A model generated the notes under the pieces. That model made no database searches, was not told where the DNA came from, and worked only from the letters and a program-made list of their open reading frames with translations. Positions 16,696 through 25,873 of a stretch of 64,000 nt of DNA are shown one piece after another; the first letter of the stretch is position 1; each line of letters starts with the position of its first letter. Both the position numbers and the translations under genes were made by a program. This stretch comes from JAHEEL01 sp942491345 (GTDB lineage: Bacteria > Actinomycetota > Acidimicrobiia > Spongiisociales > UBA5794), in assembly GCA_942491345.1 (NCBI GenBank), contig CALOAN010000019.1, positions 124,001 through 188,000 of the forward strand. Direction: 5' to 3'.

Positions 16696-17871
16696 TCACA
16701 CCCGCGACGACCAGTTCGGCGCGAACGGCAGCAGTTTCCGACTGGACGTGCTGACTATTCGCTGGTCCTGCTGCCGCACCGGGAGAACAACACGCCGCGG
16801 TGCCGGCGCTTCATCGGGCGATTCGGGGTTCCACGCGTCCTCGGAGGGGAGGCCAGGCCCCGACATGTGCATGTCGATGCCCCCGAAATTGTCGTTGGCG
16901 TCCTTCTTTACCAACTCGTGTACGAGCGTGCGCACGTGGGCTCCCTCAGCCGCAACCGGGCCGTGGACGGCGTCTCGCACCTTCTGGGCAGCGACGATCG
17001 ACACCTCGCCGGCCTGCCCCGTGTAGCGACGCCGGGCGACATTCCACAGCGACGACACCGCCTGCTGGATCAGGAAGGACACTTCGATGTCCTGATCCGG
17101 GAGCGTGCGGGTCAGCGACACCCACCACTCCGTTCCGCCCTTCGCACCCGGTGTCTGGGGCTTGTGCAGGTAGGCGAACTGCGAACCCGCCACCAGCGGG
17201 ATCGGGTCACCACCACCTGGCGGGGTGAACACCATCTGAGTGCTCTCGTCGGTGTGCACCACGGTGAGGCCATGCTTGGCCGCGTTGTACAAGAACGACT
17301 CGGACAAAACCGTGTCGGCGGCGGTCTCCAGGAGCAGCTGCCACGCGGTGACCGTGCCTTCGAACTCGCCGTCCTCCGCGTTGAGGGCCGCCTTGGCGGG
17401 GTCCGTACCCCCGAGGAACACCTGCTTCACGTCGTCGCGGTCGAACCCGGCCTGCAGGGCGGCGCTGACCTTCCCCTTGAACTCGGCGAAGCTGACCGAC
17501 GCTGCCATCCCGAGCCACGGGCAGTCCTGCTTGTCGACGTGCGCGAAGAACAGCCGCAGCAGCATCTCGCAGGCGTGGTGCAGGACGAGGACGCACTCGG
17601 TGCGCACGTAGCGGTCGCGAGCCTCCTTCGACGGAACCGGCGCACCGACGCGGCGGGAGACACCCACGACCCGCTCGGACTCGTACGCGGGCACCAGGGC
17701 CTCGGCTGGCGCCAACATCAAGGTGAGGGCCTCGATCTTGGTCAGCAGGTACTCGCTCGGGTCGTCCTCGTAGAAGGTGGCGTTGAGTTCGGAGAACAGT
17801 TCGTGCGCCAGTCGCGGGCCGGCTGGCGCTGCGGCCTTCGGCTTGCGGGACCTATTGCGGTTGCGCGTCAT
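16696..17871 (-). CDS. HEPN-like protein of the defence island
   Basis: 391 aa from ATG 17871, chosen because it lies 6 nt after a TACGCT -10-like box. Residues about 70-100 (CVLVLHHACEMLLRLFFAHV) and about 195-205 (FLYNAAKHGLTVVH) resemble the two long helices and the NxxKHG-type active site of HEPN/Abi-like RNases, although the Arg of the usual R-x4-H motif is not clear. No signal peptide. It lies between the methyltransferase and an AlbA-domain gene on the same strand. An abortive-infection RNase role is inferred, not shown. Confidence 0.5.
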   Translation of the reverse strand: MTRNRNRSRKPKAAAPAGPRLAHELFSELNATFYEDDPSEYLLTKIEALTLMLAPAEALVPAYESERVVGVSRRVGAPVPSKEARDRYVRTECVLVLHHACEMLLRLFFAHVDKQDCPWLGMAASVSFAEFKGKVSAALQAGFDRDDVKQVFLGGTDPAKAALNAEDGEFEGTVTAWQLLLETAADTVLSESFLYNAAKHGLTVVHTDESTQMVFTPPGGGDPIPLVAGSQFAYLHKPQTPGAKGGTEWWVSLTRTLPDQDIEVSFLIQQAVSSLWNVARRRYTGQAGEVSIVAAQKVRDAVHGPVAAEGAHVRTLVHELVKKDANDNFGGIDMHMSGPGLPSEDAWNPESPDEAPAPRRVVLPVRQQDQRIVSTSSRKLLPFAPNWSSRV

Positions 17872-17901
17872 CAGCGCAGCGTAGGGCTGGCCACCGACAG
17901 C
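17872..17901 (-). promoter_or_regulatory. Leaderless-type promoter of the 391-aa HEPN-like gene
   Basis: Minus strand: GCTGTC, 12 nt, TACGCT, 6 nt, ATG. Identical spacing to the promoters at 16611 and 19367. Confidence 0.55.
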
Positions 17902-17983
17902 GCGGGCGCCCCTGCTCGACGCGAGGCGCCGTCGCGACACGGCCCAACTTGCGGGACGTGACACGGCGGGTGCCCGTCAGGCC

Positions 17984-19366
17984 TTAGTACGGCTCCGCCG
18001 CGTAGAAGTCGTCAATGGTCCACTCGTCCGCCGACACCGCCAGCGTCTCCGTCGAAGTCACCTGTCCCCGCCGATTCATCGACCGCGCCACTATCTCCAC
18101 GTCGAGCCGCTCCGGCGCTGTCAGGGCCGCAACGATGGTGGCGTCGAGTTCGCGCGACCACTCGCCGGGGCGAAGGTCACCGACGTCCCACGTGATCTCG
18201 AACAAGTCATCCAGTTCGGTCACCGATCCTGACCGGCTGTGAATCGGTACGAGATCCTCCACGCTGGCGCCGACCCACGCTGCGGGCTGCTGGCGGAATT
18301 GGTCCAGATGGTCCGGCCACTTCGGTTTCTCCGGCCAGTGGCCGGCCCGCGGCGAAGTCGTGTAGACCAGCACGCGGTTCTTCGGGACGCGAACGGTCAG
18401 CTGCACTCCGGAAACCGGATCCTCCGTGTCGTTGCCCACCTGGAAGTACACGGCGTTGGCGTTCTCGTCCCGCACGATCGCCCGCAGCACGTGGTTGGGA
18501 AGTGCTCGACCCAGCTTCGCAAGGTAGGTCTTCACCCGCTGGTCGAACGCAGCGGCGGCGTTGGAATCAACGAGCCGGTGGAGTGACCCCAGCCCCGTAC
18601 TCCCGGTAAACAGGCTCGACAACGACAAGCCGCCGCCGGCCGACGACGGCTCCGGAGGCATCGGTGCCGGTGGAGGCGGTTCGCCGCTGGTGGCGCGGAC
18701 GTATACCTCGTGTCGGCTCAACCACTCTTCTACCTGCTCGCGACCGATGTTGAGCCGGTACAGCGGGTCAGCGATGCATCGGAGTTTCAGATCCAACTCC
18801 GGTTGCCGAGCACCCTGTGCGTGACGCTCGAGCAGCATCTCCATCTCCTTCGGACCCGCCGGCGCCGTGCGTGCGGGACCGCGGTGGAAGACCGCACCCG
18901 CATCAAACTTGTCGTACTGCCTCTGCAGCGTATGGATTGCGTCCCCGGGCTGGGGAGGCTCGACGACGACCACGAGCACTTCCACACCGGCGAATTGGAG
19001 GGAACGCGGCGTGAATCGGGGCGTCGACGCGTAGATCTTGATCCCCGGGGTGAGGTCGGCGTGGTCGATCGCGACGACACCCGGCGCCGCGCGGGGCTCC
19101 ACTCCCACGACCATGTACGCGACGCCACCGGTGGTGAGCAGGGCGTCGTCCACGGAGCGGTTCGCGAACCCGAGGATGGCTTTCGCGACGGCGAACCTCC
19201 CAGGGGCCTTTGTCAGGTCGAGGCTGCTCTTCCACTCCAGCCAGTTGGTCTCCTGCGCCTCGGGACGGGAGCCGTAAATCGCCATGACCAAATGGAGAAG
19301 TTCATCGTCAGTGCGAAGTTGGCGCGACGTGTCGATGCCGCTCAGCGTGAGGTGCTCCGGGTCCAC
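17984..19366 (-). CDS. AlbA/Schlafen-type putative DNA-binding protein
   Basis: 460 aa from GTG 19366; the frame is open further upstream but a promoter-like box sits there. ETNWLEWKSSLDLTKAPGRF ... VAKAILGFANR (residues about 37-68) and TTGGVAYMVVGVEPRA match the Schlafen AlbA_2 domain (ExxxEfK, then FaN), a nucleotide- or nucleic-acid-binding fold. The C-terminal half (VRTYLAKLGRALPNHVLRAIVR ... NAVYFQVGN) has no recognised family. AlbA_2 proteins are frequent in defence islands as sensors or regulators. Confidence 0.7.
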   Translation of the reverse strand: MDPEHLTLSGIDTSRQLRTDDELLHLVMAIYGSRPEAQETNWLEWKSSLDLTKAPGRFAVAKAILGFANRSVDDALLTTGGVAYMVVGVEPRAAPGVVAIDHADLTPGIKIYASTPRFTPRSLQFAGVEVLVVVVEPPQPGDAIHTLQRQYDKFDAGAVFHRGPARTAPAGPKEMEMLLERHAQGARQPELDLKLRCIADPLYRLNIGREQVEEWLSRHEVYVRATSGEPPPPAPMPPEPSSAGGGLSLSSLFTGSTGLGSLHRLVDSNAAAAFDQRVKTYLAKLGRALPNHVLRAIVRDENANAVYFQVGNDTEDPVSGVQLTVRVPKNRVLVYTTSPRAGHWPEKPKWPDHLDQFRQQPAAWVGASVEDLVPIHSRSGSVTELDDLFEITWDVGDLRPGEWSRELDATIVAALTAPERLDVEIVARSMNRRGQVTSTETLAVSADEWTIDDFYAAEPY

Positions 19367-19396
19367 CAGTCGAGCGTATGCGGCAGGGGTGACAGC
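19367..19396 (-). promoter_or_regulatory. Leaderless-type promoter of the AlbA-domain gene
   Basis: Minus strand: GCTGTC, 12 nt, TACGCT, 6 nt, GTG. Sequence and spacing nearly match the promoters of the two neighbouring minus-strand defence genes. Confidence 0.55.
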
Positions 19397-19499
19397 TCCT
19401 GGCGCGGCGACACCGCGTGAACGTCGACCAGCTTCGTCGGCGCGATTTACAGTCACCGGCATGTGTACGTCGCCGACACCACTTCGGATGGTGTGATCG

Positions 19500-21455
19500 A
19501 TGTTCGAGCAGCGCGATCGGTGGATGGAGGAATTACGCGAGCACATCGACCAGAAGGAGTTGGTCACCTGCGCCTCCGGCCACATGCCGCTGACCGCGAT
19601 CGTGGCGGAGATCGCCGAAGCGTGTTCCGACCCTCGGCCCCATGACGGGGGCAACATCCGCGACTGGCGGTCGATCGACTCCGACTTGGCCGACTCGCTC
19701 GACTGGATCGGACCCGAACTCGGTGCGCTGATCGGCGGACTGGGACAGGCGATCCGCCAGACGATCACCGGCGGACTCCTGTTCACGAAGCCAAACGGAA
19801 AGTTGGGCCTGGACGACACCAAGCGGCCGGTTGTAGGCGCTGCGACAGCGGCACTCACCGCAATCCTCGGAGACGACGACCTACTGGTAGCAGCGTGGCG
19901 GGATCTGGTCGTGGCGTGCGGCAACGTCGACCACACCGTGTACCCATACGAGCGGATCAGGTACCTACGCGACACGGTGATCGGCTTGAGCGAGTACCGC
20001 AAGCAGGGGCGGGGCTTCGGCAGCCCCGTAGGGTCCGCCGTGGATGTCCTCTTCGGCACGGAGAGCGGTGTCCGATACGCGCGGGAGATGGTGGGCGACC
20101 CGATCGACAACGGCCCGTACGACCCGAACGCCAGTGCAGGGCTCACCGACAGCCAACTCGCTGATCTCGCTGAGCGGTGCATCGTCACAGGCCCGCCGCC
20201 CGCCGGGGAGTACGTGGTCTGGTTCCGCATTTCCCCAGCCTTCATCCCCGCCGTCGACTGCGTCACCCATGGCGACGTCACGTTCTACCACGCGCAGACC
20301 CTCGCCGGATCCCTCACCGATTACGAGCGGGCACGCGCACTCGCCGTCGTACCGGAGGAGCTGCTTACCGACGAGATCAGCGAGTTGCAACTGTCGGACA
20401 AGGTGAACGACTACCGGGGGTTCCAGTTCGAAGCGCAGCTCGTGTACGCACGGGTTGCGGTCCGCAACGTCGAGCGCCATCGCGCCACAGACGTCGCGCG
20501 GACCTACTTGGACACAGTCCTCGCCGTAGTCGGCGTACCCGACGGCATGTGGCGAGTGCTCGGCGGGCACCTGCTCTTCGCAGTCGGAGCACCGCCGCCC
20601 TGGATACCCGCCGAATGGGGACCGAAGGAACCGCAGCCCGAGCCCGTCTTCTACCAGAACGACTTCGTCACGACCCGACTGCGCGAGATGACCGCAGACG
20701 GCCACGTGATCACGGCCGCGGCTGCCGAGGAGCTGCAGAAGGTGCTGCGCCTCGAAAAGGGGCTCGATAATGCACCGCGGTCAGATCCCGAGGCGATCGT
20801 CATGGCCGCGGTCCGCGCGATCGAGCACGCCAACACCTGGGTGACCCCGACCCCTGGTCGCAACTGGTATGACTTCGCGGTCGAGTACTTCGGTGACGGG
20901 TACACCGTCGAGGCGCTCGCCAACCGTGTGGTGAACGACGTATACACGGCAGTGCAACTCCGGCCCGATCGGTCTCCGGGCGCCGCGACCCCGACTGAAC
21001 TTGGAGTCATCCGGGAGGACATCACGGTGCACACGGGGTACGGCGAGCGCATCGACAAGCTCAAGACCCCGCCTCACGTGTCCACGCTCAAGACGATCTA
21101 CGCCGACCACCCATTGGCCCGGCGGCTGGCGGAGACGGAACAGTTCCTCACCGACTCCGCGGTGCTCGGAACGACGTTCGACGTGGAGAAGCAGCACGTC
21201 AGCAACAGGGTGGAGAGGCTCAGGCGGACCAGGAACGCCGCGATCCACGGCGGTGTCCTATCCGAGGCAGCGTGCGCCACCATCGCCGACTTCGCCGTCT
21301 ACCTCGCGCGCATGGCGCTGAACGCAGCGGTCTGGGCCATCGTCACCGGGCAACCAGTTAGTGCGCACATGACGCAGCGGCGGGACGACTACCGCCAGCA
21401 GATCCGGCGACTCAAGCAGGGCGGCGACGTGGCGAACCTCTTCAAGCTCACCTAG
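19500..21455 (+). CDS. Large protein with a C-terminal HEPN RNase motif
   Basis: 651 aa, ATG 19500. The C-terminal region ERLRRTRNAAIHGGVLSE (residues about 571-588) carries R-N-x3-H, the HEPN catalytic motif (RNAAIH), flanked by long helices (IADFAVYLARMALNAAVWAI). The N-terminal 550 residues are not recognised. The layout of a large sensor region plus C-terminal HEPN recalls ApeA-type anti-phage RNases, which cleave RNA (often tRNA) on infection. It is the first plus-strand gene of the island and is divergent from the AlbA gene. Confidence 0.65.
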   Translation: MFEQRDRWMEELREHIDQKELVTCASGHMPLTAIVAEIAEACSDPRPHDGGNIRDWRSIDSDLADSLDWIGPELGALIGGLGQAIRQTITGGLLFTKPNGKLGLDDTKRPVVGAATAALTAILGDDDLLVAAWRDLVVACGNVDHTVYPYERIRYLRDTVIGLSEYRKQGRGFGSPVGSAVDVLFGTESGVRYAREMVGDPIDNGPYDPNASAGLTDSQLADLAERCIVTGPPPAGEYVVWFRISPAFIPAVDCVTHGDVTFYHAQTLAGSLTDYERARALAVVPEELLTDEISELQLSDKVNDYRGFQFEAQLVYARVAVRNVERHRATDVARTYLDTVLAVVGVPDGMWRVLGGHLLFAVGAPPPWIPAEWGPKEPQPEPVFYQNDFVTTRLREMTADGHVITAAAAEELQKVLRLEKGLDNAPRSDPEAIVMAAVRAIEHANTWVTPTPGRNWYDFAVEYFGDGYTVEALANRVVNDVYTAVQLRPDRSPGAATPTELGVIREDITVHTGYGERIDKLKTPPHVSTLKTIYADHPLARRLAETEQFLTDSAVLGTTFDVEKQHVSNRVERLRRTRNAAIHGGVLSEAACATIADFAVYLARMALNAAVWAIVTGQPVSAHMTQRRDDYRQQIRRLKQGGDVANLFKLT

Positions 21456-21481
21456 TCCTCGCAGACGCTGCCGGTGCCGAC

Positions 21482-22327
21482 TCAGAAGTACTGGTCCACC
21501 CGGCGCAGGATGTTCGCGAGCATGATCACCGCGTCTGCCGCGATCCCGGCGTCCCGCCGAGTGGGCTCCGCGGAGTGCTTCACGCTGTGGGCCAGCTCGA
21601 TCGTCTTGACCACGACGCCGCGGATCGCTTCGTTGTCCTTGCCTGCCAGGGAGTCCTCGACGTAGCGGCTGATCCGCAGCTTCGTCTTGTCGGGCGAGAG
21701 CTGGGTCTCCCCTTCGCGCACGTGGACCGCGGGGTCGTACACGCTGCGGCTGATGGCCTCCAGTACCGCCACAGCACGGTTGCCGGTGTCCCGGTAGTCC
21801 TGCGTGGTGGCCGCGGTCCGGAAGCGGCGACGTAGCTCTGTGAGCTCGGCATCTACCTTCGGCCACCCGGTTTTCGTGTGCGGCGAGACGGCCTCGGCGT
21901 TCACCTCCCGGAACTGGGCCTCTTCGAGTTTGTCCAGCTTCCGCTGCACCGGACCGAAGAAATCCTCCAGCAGGTCGCGGCGGGCCTGATACGAGCCGGT
22001 GCGGTCGTTCTTGATCCAGTAGGTCTTGAAGCCCTTGAAGTTCCGCCACGGGAAGTCCAGCTCGATGTCGATGCGGTGCAGCGTCGCTTTCAAGGCGCGC
22101 TGCGCGAGCGCGATCTGTTTGTCGTCGAGGCGGGTGGCACCGTCGGTCCCGCACGCCTTGAGCTCGTCCCAGACGACGCCGGTCAAGGCGCTCGCCACGT
22201 CCAGGTCGTCGTAGCCGGGTACCGGGCCAGCCCGCAGCCGGTCCAGGAGGTCGACGCGCAGGTGGACGGTGGGGGTGCCCCACGGCCCCGAGTCAGCGCT
22301 CCCGGCGAAGAAGTCATCCTGGATCAC
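21482..22327 (-). CDS. Abi-C-like (HEPN-related) protein
   Basis: 281 aa from GTG 22327. The C-terminal helices TIELAHSVKHSAEPTRRD followed by AGIAADAVIMLANILRRV (residues about 240-275) resemble the abortive-infection C-terminal domain, where a conserved His in a KHS/HGD context sits at the RNase centre. The N-terminal part (VHLRVDLLDRLRAGPVPGYDDL) is unrecognised. It is convergent with the preceding gene; the two stops are about 26 bp apart. Upstream is CTTGTC, 12 nt, TACCGT, 8 nt, GTG, a variant of the island promoter. Confidence 0.55.
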   Translation of the reverse strand: MIQDDFFAGSADSGPWGTPTVHLRVDLLDRLRAGPVPGYDDLDVASALTGVVWDELKACGTDGATRLDDKQIALAQRALKATLHRIDIELDFPWRNFKGFKTYWIKNDRTGSYQARRDLLEDFFGPVQRKLDKLEEAQFREVNAEAVSPHTKTGWPKVDAELTELRRRFRTAATTQDYRDTGNRAVAVLEAISRSVYDPAVHVREGETQLSPDKTKLRISRYVEDSLAGKDNEAIRGVVVKTIELAHSVKHSAEPTRRDAGIAADAVIMLANILRRVDQYF

Positions 22328-22455
22328 GGCACGTGACGGTACATAGCTGGTCCGACAAGAAGTGCGTGTTTCCGAACTGATTTGCACGCCCGACAATTTC
22401 GTCGGAGGTGTGTGCGAAGCTGCGTTGCACATCCGGTTGTGAGGGGGACGTGACA

Positions 22456-24912
22456 GTGGACGGTGTGGGGCTCGGCGGTTCAGTCGAGGCGGAGGTCTGG
22501 GAACTACTGACCGACAACGAGTCGGTGGACGACGAGACCGTGTACCTCGTCGCAGCGGCGATGCGGGGCGACGACGAGTTCGCCGATCAACTCGGCGGGG
22601 ACGCGGCGGCACCGGAGCGGCCGAAAGTCGAGACGATCGACGCCCCGCCGCCGCTGCGCGCCTTCCTCCGTTCCATCACGGTGTCGGGGTTCCGCGGCAT
22701 CGGCGGGCTCGCCACTTTGGAGGTGAACCCCTACTGCGGCATCACGGTGATCAGCGGCCGCAACGGCTCCGGCAAGTCCAGCTTCGCCGAGGCGCTGGAG
22801 TACGCGCTCACCGGCACCAGCTACCGGTGGGAAGCCAAGAAGGGCCAGCACTGGCAGACGTCGTGGCGCAACCTGCACGCCGGCGAACCGGCGTCCATCA
22901 AGATCGACTTCGCGATGGAACCCGACGACGATCGCACCGGGACAGTCGCCACCGTCGGTGTGGACTGGTCGCCGGGCTGCAAGCTGAACGAGGCCGAACG
23001 CTGGTCACAGATCAAGGGGCAGAAGCGGGAAACGGTCGCCGCGCTCGGCTGGGAGCAGCCGCTCAAGACTCACCGGCCGCTGATGTCCTACGACGAACTG
23101 GGCGGGCTCTTCGAAGAGGGACAGGCCGCGCTGTACGACGCGCTCGACATGCTGCTCGGGCTCGACGACGCCGCCGCAGCCGAGGTCCGGCTCAAGGACG
23201 CCGAGAAGCAGCTGGGCGGGGCACGCAAGACGGCGAACGACGCCCGCACCCGTCTGCGCAACTCCCTGAGCGATGTCACCGACCCGCGCGCGGAACAGGT
23301 GAAGAAGCTCACCGCGCGGGTGCCCTACGACCTCGATGCGATCAAGACGACGACGTTGGGCACAGCGACCGACCAGGCCGCCACCATCGCGAAGCTTCGA
23401 AGGATCGCGGCGCTCGAAGTTCCGCTGACGGCCAAGGCCACCGAGGTCGCCGAGGAGCTGCGCGCGGCCATCGACGCGCACGCGGCCGGGGCCGACTCCG
23501 CGGTGAAGGCGCTGACTTCACGGGCGGCACTGCTGCGCGACGCTCTGCACCTGCACGCTGACACCGGCGACGGGGCCTGCCCGGTGTGCGAGACCGGGAC
23601 CCTCGACGCCGATTGGCGCGCCGCGGCCGAGGAACGCCTGCGGGCCGCCGAAGCGAGCACCGCCAAGCACCAGGCCCTGGCTCAGCGACTAAGGCTGGCG
23701 CGGTCGGTGGCGGACACATTCTTCGGAGAGGTCGTCGACGTGGCCGCGGTCGAGGGAGTCGACCTGGTCGCGCTGGCGCCGTTCGCTGCTGCGCTCAAGA
23801 GCGCGCGCACGGCGCCGGACACCCTGGCCGACCGGCCCGGCCACGTCGAGCTGGCCGCCTTGGAACTCGACGAGGCGGCCGCGGCGCTGCGCAAGGAAGC
23901 CGCGGAGCGCGCGGACAGTCTGGAGGACGCGTGGGCACCCATCGCAGGGGCGATCGTCTCCTGGGTCGAGCTGGAGACCGCGGCGCGCAAGGACGACGCC
24001 AGCCTTGAGCGGGTCAAGCGGGCGTTGAAGTGCTTGCGTGCGGCGGCCGACACGCTGCGGGAGCGGCGCCTGGCACCGATGGTGGAACAGACAGGTGAGT
24101 TCTGGGGCCGGATGCGGCACGAGAGCAACGTCGACATCGGCAGCATCAGCCTCGAAGGAGCGGCCAAGCGCCGCCACGTCGTCGTCGACGGTGCCGTGGA
24201 CGGGGTGTCGACCGGTGCGCTGACGGTGATGAGCCAAGGGGAGCTGCACGCGCTGGCGCTGGCCATGTTCATCCCGCGCGCCACCACACCGGCGAGCCCG
24301 TTCCGCTTCCTGGTGCTCGACGACCCGATCCAGGCCATGGACCCGGCCAAGATCGCGGGGTTCCTCGACGTCCTGGTCGAGCTCGGCAAGACCCGGCAGG
24401 TGATCGTCTTCTCACACGACGACAGGCTGCCGGCCGCGATCCGCGCACGCTCGGTGCCCGCCCAGCTGCTCGACGTCACCCGGGAGCAGGGGTCGCTGGT
24501 CGTGGTGAAGCCGAACGACCTGCCCGCGGACCGGTACGTCGCCGACGCCGAGGCCCTCATCCTCGACGACGACATCGACGACCTGATCAAGCGGAAGGCG
24601 GCACCAGGCCTGTTCCGGATGGCGATCGAAGCGGCCGCCCACCAGCGGTACTTCAGCGAACAAGCCAAGACCGGTGCGGTCTATCACGAGTCGGACACCG
24701 CTTGGGAAGAGGCGAAGACCACCCAGCGGCGGGTGGCGCTCACTCTGACCGGGGCCGCAGACGGAGACGTGTCCGGCTGGAAGTCGTATCGGGCGTACAG
24801 GTTCCCGACGTTGGCGATTTCCGCGTCGGGTAGCCACCGCGGCGCCAAACTCGACCGCGGAACCATCCAGGACCTCCGCAAGACCGTCCGTGACATCGTG
24901 GCGGGTCAGTGA
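22456..24912 (+). CDS. SMC/Rad50-like ATPase with zinc-hook motif
   Basis: About 818 aa. GTG 22456 is 8 nt after GAGGGGG; GTG 22450 is the alternative. Walker A ISGRNGSGKSSFAEALEYAL (residues about 96-115), coiled-coil arms, a CPVC hook motif (about 375), an ABC signature MSQGELHALALAMF (about 593), Walker B FLVLDDPIQAMDP (about 617) and the D/H-loop VIFSHDDR follow in the usual order. This is a RecN/Rad50-type ABC ATPase, probably sensing or extruding DNA. It is coupled to a small helical protein (GTGA overlap) and then a PD-(D/E)XK protein (ATGA overlap), resembling SMC-plus-effector anti-phage systems. Confidence 0.85.
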   Translation: MDGVGLGGSVEAEVWELLTDNESVDDETVYLVAAAMRGDDEFADQLGGDAAAPERPKVETIDAPPPLRAFLRSITVSGFRGIGGLATLEVNPYCGITVISGRNGSGKSSFAEALEYALTGTSYRWEAKKGQHWQTSWRNLHAGEPASIKIDFAMEPDDDRTGTVATVGVDWSPGCKLNEAERWSQIKGQKRETVAALGWEQPLKTHRPLMSYDELGGLFEEGQAALYDALDMLLGLDDAAAAEVRLKDAEKQLGGARKTANDARTRLRNSLSDVTDPRAEQVKKLTARVPYDLDAIKTTTLGTATDQAATIAKLRRIAALEVPLTAKATEVAEELRAAIDAHAAGADSAVKALTSRAALLRDALHLHADTGDGACPVCETGTLDADWRAAAEERLRAAEASTAKHQALAQRLRLARSVADTFFGEVVDVAAVEGVDLVALAPFAAALKSARTAPDTLADRPGHVELAALELDEAAAALRKEAAERADSLEDAWAPIAGAIVSWVELETAARKDDASLERVKRALKCLRAAADTLRERRLAPMVEQTGEFWGRMRHESNVDIGSISLEGAAKRRHVVVDGAVDGVSTGALTVMSQGELHALALAMFIPRATTPASPFRFLVLDDPIQAMDPAKIAGFLDVLVELGKTRQVIVFSHDDRLPAAIRARSVPAQLLDVTREQGSLVVVKPNDLPADRYVADAEALILDDDIDDLIKRKAAPGLFRMAIEAAAHQRYFSEQAKTGAVYHESDTAWEEAKTTQRRVALTLTGAADGDVSGWKSYRAYRFPTLAISASGSHRGAKLDRGTIQDLRKTVRDIVAGQ

Positions 24913-25313
24913 CCAGCGACGCCGAGCTACTGCTCACACGGGCCGACAAACTCCTCAACTCTCCCGATCGTGCGGCTGTCGGCAACTCCGCCCGCCTCGC
25001 GGCGTTCCTGGCGCGCCAGGCGGTCGAGGACCTGATCGACGCCCGCTGCGCGGAGCTGACCGGTGTCCGGGCGGTCGTCGGGACCGCGAGAGCCAAGCTG
25101 GCGGTGCTCAAGTCGCTCGACACCACCCCTGCCGGACCCGTGCTCATCGACGCCTGGCACCAGCTGACCGGCTTCTGCCACCACCACGCCTACCAGCTGT
25201 CGCCGACGGTGCCGGAGGTGCGGGCGCAGTGCGCTGCGGTCGAGCGGGCCTGCCTCGGCGGGATGCCCGAACCATCGGCAGGTTCCGTGGCCGGGGATAC
25301 GGTCAGCGCATGA
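24909..25313 (+). CDS. Small helical (HEPN-like) partner of the SMC ATPase
   Basis: 134 aa, GTG 24909 overlapping the ATPase stop. All-helical: LLLTRADKLLNSP ... SARLAAFLARQAVEDLIDA, then a second hairpin ending WHQLTGFCHHHAYQL. The arrangement resembles HEPN/MNT-type helical bundles, with HHHAY as the only plausible catalytic cluster. Function unknown; obligate association with the ATPase is inferred from the overlap. Confidence 0.55.
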   Translation: MTSDAELLLTRADKLLNSPDRAAVGNSARLAAFLARQAVEDLIDARCAELTGVRAVVGTARAKLAVLKSLDTTPAGPVLIDAWHQLTGFCHHHAYQLSPTVPEVRAQCAAVERACLGGMPEPSAGSVAGDTVSA

Positions 25314-25792
25314 CCTCCGCGTTCAAGCGTCCAAAGCTGACCACCCAGCAGGTCGGCGCAGCCGGGGAGCACTTCGTGGCCGCCGAGATCCACCGCCGCG
25401 GCGGCTACGCCGTGACGTTCTCCGGGAACATGCACGACATCGACCTGCTGGCCAGCGACGCCAACCACGACCGCGTGATCAGCATCCAGGTCAAGACGAA
25501 GACGGCCGGCACGTGGCAGACAAGCACCAAGCGGGGCAAGAAGCGGAGGGCGCCCGAGGCCGAGACGAAGTATTGGGTGCTCGTCGACCTCGGAAAGGCA
25601 TACCCGGAGTTCTACGTTGTGCCCCTGTGGTGGATGGAGAACGACATCCACGTCGCGCACAGCAAGTACCTCGCGGACTCCGGCGGCCACCGCGTCAAGA
25701 ACGACGCAAGCACCCACCACGCGATCCCCGTCTCGCGCATCGCGCAGTGGAAGGACCAGTGGGACGTGCTGGAGATCCTGCCGAAGGTATGA
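25310..25792 (+). CDS. PD-(D/E)XK-fold nuclease-like protein
   Basis: 160 aa, ATG 25310 overlapping the previous stop (ATGA). VGAAGEHFVAAEIHRRG, then MHDIDLLA, then ISIQVKTKT fits the E / D / (E,Q)xK layout of the PD-(D/E)XK superfamily (Holliday-junction-resolvase and Mrr-like). The acidic residue of the third motif is Q in QVK, a tolerated substitution. The C-terminal WMENDIHVAHSKYL ... AIPVSRIAQWKDQWDVLEI is typical of small DUF-type nucleases in defence loci. Likely the effector of the ATPase operon. Confidence 0.65.
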   Translation: MTSAFKRPKLTTQQVGAAGEHFVAAEIHRRGGYAVTFSGNMHDIDLLASDANHDRVISIQVKTKTAGTWQTSTKRGKKRRAPEAETKYWVLVDLGKAYPEFYVVPLWWMENDIHVAHSKYLADSGGHRVKNDASTHHAIPVSRIAQWKDQWDVLEILPKV

Positions 25793-25873
25793 AACCAGCC
25801 ACGTCCGGTGCCATCTGGGTGTGCAGCCCCTTGCCGCCCTACGTGACCGTCGACAACACCAGAAGGAAACCCG

